In this document: in pieces, positions 25,868-33,318 of the stretch | Layout of the letters: every line of letters starts with the position of its first letter | How positions within the stretch are numbered: the stretch's first letter is position 1 | Source: SKLM01 sp964450435 | GTDB taxonomy: Bacteria; Chloroflexota; Anaerolineae; B4-G1 | Length of the DNA stretch: 64,000 nt | Assembly (NCBI GenBank): GCA_964450435.1 | Contig: CAYVCX010000003.1 | Location: 58,239 to 122,238 of the forward strand | Direction of reading: 5' to 3' | Program-made: the position numbers and the translations under genes | Notes under the pieces: generated by a model | The model's input: the letters and a program-made list of their open reading frames with translations, nothing else | What the model was told of the DNA's origin: nothing | The model's database searches: none

Positions 25868-27010
25868 ATGCGCATCGGCATTGACTACACGTCTGCAGTG
25901 CGCCAACGCGCTGGCATCGGCCGCTATACTCGCGAGCTGGTGGCTGAGCTTCTGTTGTCGGCGAACGGGCATCAGTATACCATCTTTGCCGCCACCGGTG
26001 GGCTGAAGGACGGCGAGTGGCGTTCGGACCTTCGGCGGGAGGGCGTTCGGTTCCGGTGTTTCCCTCTCAGCGACGACTGGCTGGCACGGCTGTGGCACCG
26101 TCTTCGCTTGCCGATTCCGGTGGAGGTGGTCACCGGTTTCCTTGACGTTTTCTACTCGCCCGACTTCGCGCTGCCGCCCACGGTTCCGGCGACGAAGACG
26201 CTGCTTACGGTGCACGATCTATCGTTTGTGCGACACCCCGACACCTTTGTGCCATCTTTGCGAGGTTACCTGGAGGAGGTCGTTCCACGATCGATTGACC
26301 GGGCCGACCTGGTGTTGGCTGACTCAGCTCATACACGTTCTGACCTCATTTCTCTCTTCGGCGTCGCGCCCAACATTGTCAACGTGGTCTATCCTGGCGT
26401 CGATTCGCGCTTCCGACCGCAGTCGAACCGCGGTGAGCGGGAACGAATACGTGCTCGGTACGGAATTGAGGATCAGCCCTATGTTCTCAGCGTGGGCACG
26501 CTCCAGCCGCGCAAGAACTACGTCCGCTTGATTGACGCATTCATGCGGATGCGCGCAGAGGTCGATCCAGGCGTGCAATTGCTCATCGCCGGGGAGCGTG
26601 GGTGGCTCTGCGACCGGATCCTGGCCGAGGCGAACAAGCACGAAAGCGTTCGGCTCCTTGGTTTCGTCAGCGATGAAGATCTTCCAGCCCTCTATCGAGG
26701 AGCGAGCCTCTTCGCGTTTGCGTCGCTCTACGAGGGTTTCGGCTTGCCCGTGCTCGAAGCGATGGCATGCGGCGTCCCGGTGGTCTGCTCCGATGCCTCG
26801 TCGCTGCCGGAGGTTGCGGGCGACGCGGCTCTACTTGTGAACCCCTGCGCTGTCGATGAGTTGGCCCACGCAATGAGTCGAGTCCTTCGAGAGGACAGCC
26901 TGCGGCAAGGGCTGGCTGATCGTGGTCTTGCCCAGGCGGCCCGCTTCACGTGGCAGCGGTCAGCTCGACAGGTCCGGGCCCTCATCGAATCCTTGAGGGA
27001 AACCGTGTGA
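25868..27010 (+). CDS. Glycosyltransferase family 4
   Basis: A 380 aa GT-B enzyme. The N-terminal domain begins MRIGIDYTSAVRQRAGIGRYTREL, the pattern of mannosyltransferase-like GT4 enzymes. The C-terminal GT1-type domain has LSVGTLQPRKNYVRLIDAF, the donor-binding YEGFGLPVLEAMACGVPVV and SSLPEVAGDAALLV. It acts on the cytoplasmic face with a nucleotide-sugar donor; donor and acceptor are unknown. It lies 95 bp after the GtrA gene and is followed at once by a membrane protein, within the envelope-glycan region. Confidence 0.9.
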   Translation: MRIGIDYTSAVRQRAGIGRYTRELVAELLLSANGHQYTIFAATGGLKDGEWRSDLRREGVRFRCFPLSDDWLARLWHRLRLPIPVEVVTGFLDVFYSPDFALPPTVPATKTLLTVHDLSFVRHPDTFVPSLRGYLEEVVPRSIDRADLVLADSAHTRSDLISLFGVAPNIVNVVYPGVDSRFRPQSNRGERERIRARYGIEDQPYVLSVGTLQPRKNYVRLIDAFMRMRAEVDPGVQLLIAGERGWLCDRILAEANKHESVRLLGFVSDEDLPALYRGASLFAFASLYEGFGLPVLEAMACGVPVVCSDASSLPEVAGDAALLVNPCAVDELAHAMSRVLREDSLRQGLADRGLAQAARFTWQRSARQVRALIESLRETV

Positions 27011-27011
27011 T

Positions 27012-27671
27012 GTGCCCAGCAGGAATGCGTCGTCTATGAGAGAACGGATCGCCACGAGGGCAGGCAACACCCCTGCTTTGTGCAGTTGGGAGTTCGCGGC
27101 CTCTGTCCTCATCTTGATCGGTTTTTTCGGGCCGTGGGTCGCGCACCGCTCTGCTGCCCTCACTGTGACGGGCTACGAGATGTCCGAGTTCGCGAAGTTC
27201 TTTCCGCAAGTGCAGGGTGGCGTTGTCTCGGTGAGGCGCGGTTTGTTCATCACGCCATTCCTCGCGGCTCTCATCACCCTGGCCCTGATTGTCCATCGGT
27301 CAAGCACGCGTTCTCTCCTGCGGCTGGTCGGCACGGCGCTGGCTGTGCTTCTGGCCCTGGCTGTGCTGCCCCCTCATCAGGCGATCCTTGAGCCCGCTTA
27401 CCGATCTCAGCTGATCTTGGTTGCCGTCGGGATGTTGCTGGCAGCAGCGACCGCGTTCACCGGCCAGTTCTCTCAGCGGGCTCGTGCCGTCTTGTTTCTG
27501 CTCGTGGCTGTTGTCGGGTTGGTTCCCTCGCTCTGGCAGTACGTGTTGCTCCGTCCGCTAATCGCGGAACTCTATGCAGCTCCCGTTCTGCTCGGTTGGG
27601 GCTTGGCTGTCTGCGTAACCGGTTTTCTGCTCCTCGCATTGAGTGCGCTGCGCGACATCCTTGCGTCTTGA
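27012..27671 (+). CDS. Hypothetical polytopic membrane protein
   Basis: A 219 aa protein that I do not recognise. Six hydrophobic segments are visible (ASVLILIGFFGPWVA; FLAALITLALIV; ALAVLLALAVL; LILVAVGMLLAAATAF; AVLFLLVAVVGLVPSLW; VLLGWGLAVCVTGFLLLAL). A loop after the first helix (about residues 45-72) is probably extracytoplasmic. The start is uncertain: GTG 27012 lies 1 nt after the glycosyltransferase stop, and ATG 27036 is the alternative. The tight spacing suggests co-transcription with the GT4 gene. Confidence 0.7.
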   Translation: MPSRNASSMRERIATRAGNTPALCSWEFAASVLILIGFFGPWVAHRSAALTVTGYEMSEFAKFFPQVQGGVVSVRRGLFITPFLAALITLALIVHRSSTRSLLRLVGTALAVLLALAVLPPHQAILEPAYRSQLILVAVGMLLAAATAFTGQFSQRARAVLFLLVAVVGLVPSLWQYVLLRPLIAELYAAPVLLGWGLAVCVTGFLLLALSALRDILAS

Positions 27672-27699
27672 GCGTTGCCGATGCTTTCGAAGGCACCCA

Positions 27700-28299
27700 T
27701 CAGATCCTCTCGTCTCCTTGCAGTCCCTTCCGTATCAGCCAGGCAGCCAAACCGATGATGAGCAGAGTCCCTTGGGCGGAGACAGCTGTCCACTTGACGG
27801 TCGAGAACGCGCTTGCCAGAAGGGCGGCAGCGGGTAGCTCCTGGGGATAGCTTAGAAGCATGGTCGCGATGGAGATGTTCTCCAGGAAGTCGGCCACCAT
27901 CGCCGCCGGGGGAATGAGCAGCGCCCTCTGCACCACGCCCTCCCGTGAGAATGCCCTATGGAACACGTGAGCCAGTACTAGGCTGAACACCAGAGCTGAA
28001 GCGACGGGAAAGATGATGTCTAGCGTCAGGGCGATGGTGGCGTAGTACTGCCGACCTGCCGGACCGTAGGCAGCGATCATAGTGTAGGCCTGTTCGGGCG
28101 AGTAGGCGATCAAGAAGTCGATCGCTCCTACGCCTCCCGAGAAGGTCTCGATCCTCCCATAGGCCGGGACCATCACCGCGGCGATGTAGACGGCGAATAC
28201 AGTCATCACGACGAGTATTCGTCGCCCGGTCGCCAGTTTGAGGAGGCTGTCGGCCAAAGTGTCCAGCACTTGTGGGCTGGCTGTATTCTCTTGTTCCAC
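27700..28299 (-). CDS. Hypothetical membrane protein
   Basis: A 199 aa protein with four predicted transmembrane helices (ILVVMTVFAVYIAAVMV; IALTLDIIFPVASALVFSLVLAHVF; ALLIPPAAMVADFLENISIATML; TLLIIGLAAWLI). The motif ADFLENISIATML sits in the third helix, with acidic residues in the membrane. It resembles unnamed small membrane proteins of bacterial genomes and I assign no function. GTG 28299 has GGAAGG 7 nt upstream. It is convergent with the preceding membrane protein, with only 28 bp between the stops. Confidence 0.75.
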   Translation of the reverse strand: MEQENTASPQVLDTLADSLLKLATGRRILVVMTVFAVYIAAVMVPAYGRIETFSGGVGAIDFLIAYSPEQAYTMIAAYGPAGRQYYATIALTLDIIFPVASALVFSLVLAHVFHRAFSREGVVQRALLIPPAAMVADFLENISIATMLLSYPQELPAAALLASAFSTVKWTAVSAQGTLLIIGLAAWLIRKGLQGDERI

Positions 28300-28913
28300 A
28301 GGTGAACCTTCCTCTCGATTCCGTTGAGCACAGGCCCGTCATCCGCCACATCGGCGCCGATGCCCGGCGGCGCCTCCCGGACCAGGCATTACTCCAGGCG
28401 GCGGTAGGCTTGCGTCCTTTTTGGATGGGGCAGCAAATGTGCGGGAACGCAAGTGATGCCTGCCCTCTCGATTACCATCCTGAAGGATGTTCGTCTGGTG
28501 GGATTGCCTTCCGCTCCTGACCCTCACATTCCGACGGGTCAAGTTGGAAATCTCCTGTAGGGCGCCAATCCAGGCTCCCGATATGGCGCTCAGATTGCGT
28601 TGGTAGGCATGTGTGTTGACAGGATCTCAGACGCCGCGGTGGTCTCTACGTGCAGCCCCGGGGACCCAATAGAGAGCGCGCTGATTATCGCCCCCCTATG
28701 CTAGTCTGTCAATGATGCCTGTCTGGTGCCCAGGCCTTGCGCTGATGTCCTCCAACCCGGGATCAGCCGGTCGCTTCGATCCCGAACGACGCCGAGCGCC
28801 GCAGCAACCGTTGGCCGAACGTCGCTGCGCTTCTCCCTGAGTGTCGTCCGTGAGAGCCCCACCCAATCTCCATTGCAGCACGGCAGATCGTCCGAGTTAG
28901 CAGGACCCTGGGC
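28300..28913. other. Long intergenic region, no gene recognised
   Basis: About 600 bp. Short frames on both strands lack ribosome-binding sites and known domains. One isolated TTGACA (28616-28621) has no matching -10 box. No tRNA is visible. Confidence 0.45.
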
Positions 28914-28941
28914 TTGACCAGCCGCCGGGGTCACTTATAAT
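28914..28941 (+). promoter_or_regulatory. Strong promoter upstream of a roughly 400 nt non-coding stretch
   Basis: TTGACC (28914-28919) and TATAAT (28936-28941) with a 16-bp spacer. Transcription would start near 28948, about 410 nt before the next start codon. The promoter may serve the DHH-CBS-nucleotidyltransferase gene with a long leader, or a small RNA. Confidence 0.65.
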
Positions 28942-29358
28942 CAGATCTCTGCTCGCCTGTTTCTTGGCTGATCCGGGGGCTGCAGACGACGACGCAAATG
29001 GGGATGTCAGCCTGTTCTCTATTCCCTTTCCTGACAGCCAGCTAATCCGGCATCGTCCGTGCTGCTTGATGGGATGCTGAAGACGGTGGGCGACAGTGAC
29101 AGATCTAAACAGAATAGCTTGCGTCCTTCTGCTCTTGGGCGCAAAGCCCACAAGCGCGGTGGTTGGTGTCTCTTTTAAGTCCCACTGACCGACGCATCTA
29201 CCAGATGGGACGCTCGTGCGGACAGGCACCGCTGGCTTGGCCAGAGCAATGGCTCAGTGGCGGCGTGGACGGAACAGGCTCGCGTATGGGACATTCGTGC
29301 CGCTCGGCTCTCTCGCTTGAGGGAAGGCGAGCCCGATTAGCCGGAAGGGAGCTGACGC
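28942..29358 (+). other. Long leader or unassigned transcript
   Basis: About 410 nt downstream of a good promoter without a recognised gene. I looked for the conserved cores of tmRNA, RNase P RNA, 6S RNA and SRP RNA and could not identify any. A short GGGC-GCAAA-GCCC hairpin lies near 29140-29155. It is either the 5' UTR of the following gene or an unrecognised RNA. Confidence 0.3.
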
Positions 29359-31980
29359 TTGGAAGTCATCCTCACCCACGAAAACGCTGATTTCGATGCC
29401 ATCGCCAGCTTGCTGGGGGCACGGAAGCTCTTCCCGGCTGCTGTCCCTGTGTTACCTCGCCGTATGAATCGCAACAGTCGTGCTTTTCTGGCACTGTACG
29501 GGGCAGAGCTTCCTTTCGTGCACCCCGACGATCTGCCGCGGAAGGAGATCGAACGAGCCATCCTGGTCGACACGCAGAGCCTGACCACGCTCAGGGGTAT
29601 GGACCGGGATCTGAAGGTCGACATCATCGATCATCACAGGCTTGATCGCGACCTCCCGTCGAACTGGACATTCTCTGGCGAGCCTATTGGCTCTACAACG
29701 ACCCTCCTCATCGAGGAGATCTCGGCACGCTTTCTCCAACTGAGCGATTTGGAGGCGACGCTCCTGCTGCTGGGCATCTATGAGGATACGGGCTCCCTAT
29801 TGTATGAGTCGACGACCGTCCGAGACTTGCGAGCGGCTGCCTGGTTGATGGAGCAAGGCGCCCGGCTTGATCTGGTCGATGAGTTCTTGCACCATCCACT
29901 GGAGCCGGAGCAGCGGGAGCTCTACGAGCGTCTGCTGGAGAAGAGCGAATCCCACGAGATCGGGGGACACACGATCATCATCACTGCTGAAAGAGCCCCG
30001 GGTTTCGCCGAAGGATTGTCTACCCTGGCGCACAAACTGCGCGACCTTCTCGAGCCTTCAGCGTTACTGATGCTGGTGGCCCTCGATGGACGCATTCAGC
30101 TGGTCGCTCGCAGCAACACGGACGATATTGACGTCTCCACTGTCGCAAAGCGCTTTGGTGGCGGAGGGCACGACCGTGCGGCAGCTGCGCTCATTCACAA
30201 TCGCGAGTTGGAGGATGTCTATGAGGACCTGCTGGATATGCTGCCCGACATTGTCCAGCCATCAGTGACGGTTGCCGAAGTGATGTCGCTGGGGGTACAG
30301 GTGCTGTCGCCTGTGGACACAGTCGGCGATGCTGCTGAACAGATGCGTCGGACGGGTCACGAAGGATACCCCGTTGTTCGCGATGGTGAGGTGATTGGAC
30401 TGGTGACTCGTCGAGCTGTGGATCGAGCAGAGCAGTTCGAGATGACGGACGCACCGGTTACTCAGGTGATGGATGCCGGCAATGTTACCGTAAGCCCTGA
30501 GGACTCGCTCGAGTCCCTGCAGCGGTTGATGATCGAGAGTGGCTGGGGACAGATCCCGGTGATCGAGGGTGAAGATGTCATCGGAGTCGTCACCCGCACC
30601 GACCTGATCACACTTTGGGGCGTTCCGCCCGAGCCATCACGGCGCCTGAAGATTGCTGCACGGCTCAAGCATGCCCTGTCAGCTCCACTTTTTACTTTGG
30701 TGCGTCGTGTGTCGCGTACGGCCCACGAAATGGGGATCGTGCCTTACTTCGTCGGCGGCTTGGTGCGTGACCTACTGCTGGGCCAGTCCATTGTTGATGT
30801 GGACATGGTCGTTGAGGGAGACGCCATTGCCCTGGCCCATCGGCTGGCGGACAGACTTGGCGGCAGGGTGATCGCTCACAAGCGTTTCGGCACGGCCAAA
30901 TGGATCCTATCCAGTCGTGTCTGGGCCAAGATCACCGATGAAGTTCACTCTGCTGATGAATTGCCTCCCAGCATCGATTTCGTCACAGCTCGCACGGAGT
31001 TCTACACTCACCCGACAGCGCTCCCGCAAGTCGCGCAGAGCTCGATTAAGCAGGACCTCCATCGCCGGGATTTCACCATCAATACCCTTGCCATCCGGCT
31101 CGACCCCGACCGCTGGGGGCAACTCCTTGATTTCTACGGCGGCGAAGCAGACTTAGAGGAAGGGACCATTCGGGTGCTCCACAGCCTCAGCTTCATCGAC
31201 GATCCTACCCGAATTCTGCGGGCCGCACGGCTGGAATGTCGTCTCGGCTTCCGACTTGACCCACGGAGTGAGGAGCTGATTGAGGATGCGTTGCCCTTGC
31301 TGAAGCGAGTGAGCGGCGACCGCATCCGCCATGAGTTGGAGCTGATCTTCCGCGAGGACGAGCCAGAGCGAGCCCTGTGTCGGCTGGACGAGTTGGGGGC
31401 CTTGTCTGCCATTCACCCTGGGCTCCAGTGCGATCACTGGCTGAAGGAAAGGTATCGCACGATGCGGGAATGCTTGGACCCTGAGGTCTGGGAATTGGAG
31501 CCGGAAGATATGGGATTTGTCCAGCTGGCGCTGCTGGCCTGCCGGCTCGATGAACAGGAGCTTCGCATGTTTTCGGACCGCCTTAACGTGAAGAAGGAGA
31601 CCGAGACGGACCTGCTCTCGGTGCACGACCTGAGACAGAGGATGCCGGAGCTTCTGGAGTTGACACGGCCGAGCGAGATGTATCACCTTCTGCAGCCTTA
31701 CGGATCTCGCGTCTTGGCAGTCGTTTGGACGGTCGCCGACAGCAAAGAAGGTCGACGACGCTTGATCCGCCATCAGACCGAGTGGAGATTCGTCGAGTCT
31801 GAGATTACCGGTGACGACTTGAAGGCTATGGGATTGGAGCCAGGCCCGCTGTTCGGCCATCTGTTGACAGCACTCCGGGACGCTCGACTGGATGGCGAGG
31901 TCAGCACGCGAGAGGAGGAGATGACCATGGTCAGGCGGATTATGGCCGCTGAGGATCAGCTCACCGCGGAGGAGCGATGA
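29359..31980 (+). CDS. DHH phosphoesterase - CBS - tRNA nucleotidyltransferase (polyA polymerase family) fusion
   Basis: An 873 aa three-part protein. Residues 1-310 are a DHH/DHHA1 phosphoesterase (ENADFDAIAS, IIDHHRLDRD, FGGGGHDRAAAA). Residues 315-430 hold two CBS motifs (PVDTVGDAAEQMRRTGHEGY and PEDSLESLQRLMIESG). The C-terminal half is a class II CCA/poly(A) nucleotidyltransferase head (PYFVGGLVRDLLLG, metal Asp pair in VDVDMVVEG, RRDFTINTLAIR) with its helical RNA-binding tail. Members with this layout add CCA or only the terminal A to tRNA; which applies here cannot be read from sequence. The start is TTG 29359 with AGGGAG (29346-29351) 7 nt upstream. It overlaps the next gene by ATGA. 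Confidence 0.9.
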   Translation: MEVILTHENADFDAIASLLGARKLFPAAVPVLPRRMNRNSRAFLALYGAELPFVHPDDLPRKEIERAILVDTQSLTTLRGMDRDLKVDIIDHHRLDRDLPSNWTFSGEPIGSTTTLLIEEISARFLQLSDLEATLLLLGIYEDTGSLLYESTTVRDLRAAAWLMEQGARLDLVDEFLHHPLEPEQRELYERLLEKSESHEIGGHTIIITAERAPGFAEGLSTLAHKLRDLLEPSALLMLVALDGRIQLVARSNTDDIDVSTVAKRFGGGGHDRAAAALIHNRELEDVYEDLLDMLPDIVQPSVTVAEVMSLGVQVLSPVDTVGDAAEQMRRTGHEGYPVVRDGEVIGLVTRRAVDRAEQFEMTDAPVTQVMDAGNVTVSPEDSLESLQRLMIESGWGQIPVIEGEDVIGVVTRTDLITLWGVPPEPSRRLKIAARLKHALSAPLFTLVRRVSRTAHEMGIVPYFVGGLVRDLLLGQSIVDVDMVVEGDAIALAHRLADRLGGRVIAHKRFGTAKWILSSRVWAKITDEVHSADELPPSIDFVTARTEFYTHPTALPQVAQSSIKQDLHRRDFTINTLAIRLDPDRWGQLLDFYGGEADLEEGTIRVLHSLSFIDDPTRILRAARLECRLGFRLDPRSEELIEDALPLLKRVSGDRIRHELELIFREDEPERALCRLDELGALSAIHPGLQCDHWLKERYRTMRECLDPEVWELEPEDMGFVQLALLACRLDEQELRMFSDRLNVKKETETDLLSVHDLRQRMPELLELTRPSEMYHLLQPYGSRVLAVVWTVADSKEGRRRLIRHQTEWRFVESEITGDDLKAMGLEPGPLFGHLLTALRDARLDGEVSTREEEMTMVRRIMAAEDQLTAEER

Positions 31981-32318
31981 GTGATCGCGCGAGAAGATGG
32001 CCGTTGACGACGCAGATCGTCGCGGGCGAACCGATTCGAGTGAAGAGACACGAGCTCATCCCGTTCGTTCGTGTCACGAGCCGGATGCGCCGACGAGCCT
32101 TCGTGGGAAGCAGGGGAGTGGCGGGACACGGTTGGGGGTTCATTCGTATGAGGCCGGTCGCAGTTCTGCGTCGGAGCGACAGCGATGAGCAGCGCCTCTT
32201 CTTTGCTGACGAGACGACGCGCTCAATTCTGCGCTTGCTGCTGGTGGCCCTTGTCGTTCCCGTTGCTGTAGTCATACTGGTCCAACTGTTTCGTCGAGCT
32301 CGCGCCACCCCTTCTTAG
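31977..32318 (+). CDS. Hypothetical protein with one C-terminal transmembrane helix
   Basis: A 113 aa protein that I do not recognise. The first 80 residues are basic and soluble; a single hydrophobic helix (SILRLLLVALVVPVAVVILV) near the C-terminus is followed by RRAR, so the bulk is expected in the cytoplasm as a tail-anchored protein. Its ATG overlaps the stop of the nucleotidyltransferase gene (ATGA), which argues that it is translated. Confidence 0.6.
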   Translation: MSDRARRWPLTTQIVAGEPIRVKRHELIPFVRVTSRMRRRAFVGSRGVAGHGWGFIRMRPVAVLRRSDSDEQRLFFADETTRSILRLLLVALVVPVAVVILVQLFRRARATPS

Positions 32319-32501
32319 GGACTGTTCGAAGCAAATCAGGAGAAGAAAGCGCCAAGAACCCCTGCTAACGCGTTGGCGACGACATGGGTGGAAGTAGCTG
32401 GGGTTGATGACTCAGCCCAGTGCCGCAAAGAACCTCTAGCGGCCTGTGGTGGCCTCTCAAGGGGTACTGGATTTGCTTCGAAATCGCTCAGGGCTCTTGG
32501 C

Positions 32502-32530
32502 TTGACAACCCCCTGGGGGGTGGTTATAAT
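32502..32530 (+). promoter_or_regulatory. Consensus promoter of rpsU with a palindrome in the spacer
   Basis: TTGACA (32502-32507) and TATAAT (32525-32530) are both perfect, with a 17-bp spacer. The spacer contains the inverted repeat ACCCCC-TG-GGGGGT (32508-32521), which fills most of the space between the boxes. This is a likely operator for an unknown regulator. Confidence 0.85.
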
Positions 32531-32565
32531 TAATTTTGCTAACATTTCTTATAAGGAGAGAGTGG

Positions 32566-32772
32566 ATGAGCAAGGTGCAACTGAGGAATGGGGAATCGTT
32601 TGAGTCGCTGCTGAAGCGCTTCAATAAACAGGTTCACAGCGACCGGGTTCTGTGGGAAGCTCGTCGGCGTCGCTTCTTCGAGAAGCCCAGTGTGGTTCGA
32701 AAGCGCAAACGGGCGGCCAAGTTGCGCAAGAGTCGGCAGCAGACGCTCAAGGATCAGCAAGGTAGCTTCTAA
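32566..32772 (+). CDS. rpsU: 30S ribosomal protein S21
   Basis: S21 (68 aa) is a small basic 30S protein near the anti-Shine-Dalgarno region that assists mRNA initiation. The family pattern is clear: VQLRNGESFESLLKRFNKQV, then RRRRFFEKPSVVRKRKRAA. ATG 32566 with AAGGAG (32553-32558) 7 nt upstream gives the family N-terminus; the frame is open to 32536 without a supporting site. It forms an operon with yqeY, a pairing seen in many bacteria. Transcription comes from a consensus promoter with an operator-like palindrome. Confidence 0.95.
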   Translation: MSKVQLRNGESFESLLKRFNKQVHSDRVLWEARRRRFFEKPSVVRKRKRAAKLRKSRQQTLKDQQGSF

Positions 32773-32778
32773 GGGGCG

Positions 32779-33243
32779 ATGGACCTTAAGCAGCGATTGC
32801 GGCACGATCTGAGAGAAGCTCTCCGGGCGGGTGACGAGCGGAGGAAGAGCGTCATTCGTATGGCCCTGGCTGCCGTCACGAATGCTGAAATTGAGAAGGG
32901 GAGGCAGTCGGGACAGACTGAGCTGGAGGAGGATGAAGTCGTCGCCGTTCTCCGGAGACAAGCGAAGCAACGGCGAGAGACCATTGAAGAGCTGGAGGAG
33001 GTAAGTCGGCCTGATCTGCTCGCTGCAGAGCGGAAAGAGCTGGCTATTCTGGAGGAATACCTGCCGGAGCAGCTCTCCCGTGAGGAGATTGTTGAAGAAG
33101 CTCGGCGAGTCATCGAGGAGCTCGGAGCGACCGGGATGAAGCATATGGGACCGGTTATGGGCCGCTTGATGTCAAAACTCAGGGGACGGGCTGACGGCAG
33201 TATCGTAAACAGGATTGTGCGCGAGCTATTGACCAGCCAATAG
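32779..33243 (+). CDS. yqeY: GatB/YqeY domain protein
   Basis: A 154 aa free-standing GatB/YqeY domain, the tRNA-interacting tail domain of the GatB amidotransferase subunit. Typical elements are MALAAVTNAEIEKG, ILEEYLPEQLSREEI and MGPVMGRLMSKLRGRADGS. The precise role of stand-alone YqeY is not settled. The start lies 7 bp after the rpsU stop and a strong terminator follows at 33283. Confidence 0.93.
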   Translation: MDLKQRLRHDLREALRAGDERRKSVIRMALAAVTNAEIEKGRQSGQTELEEDEVVAVLRRQAKQRRETIEELEEVSRPDLLAAERKELAILEEYLPEQLSREEIVEEARRVIEELGATGMKHMGPVMGRLMSKLRGRADGSIVNRIVRELLTSQ

Positions 33244-33282
33244 GCACTCGCTGTCCAGGCAGTATACATAACCGTGACGAGA

Positions 33283-33310
33283 GGGAGCGCCTTAGGTGCT
33301 CCCTTTTCTT
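33283..33310 (+). terminator. Rho-independent terminator after yqeY, directly before the next start codon
   Basis: A 9-bp stem, GGGAGCGCC (33283-33291) and GGTGCTCCC (33295-33303), with one G-U pair, a 3-nt loop and the tail TTTTCTT. The ATG of the HD hydrolase follows 8 nt after the T-tract. Confidence 0.88.
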
Positions 33311-33318
33311 GATATCTT

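Noticed and set aside
28942..29358. tmRNA, RNase P RNA, 6S or SRP RNA in the long leader
   Set aside because: I could not find the conserved core elements of any of these; only the promoter supports a transcript.
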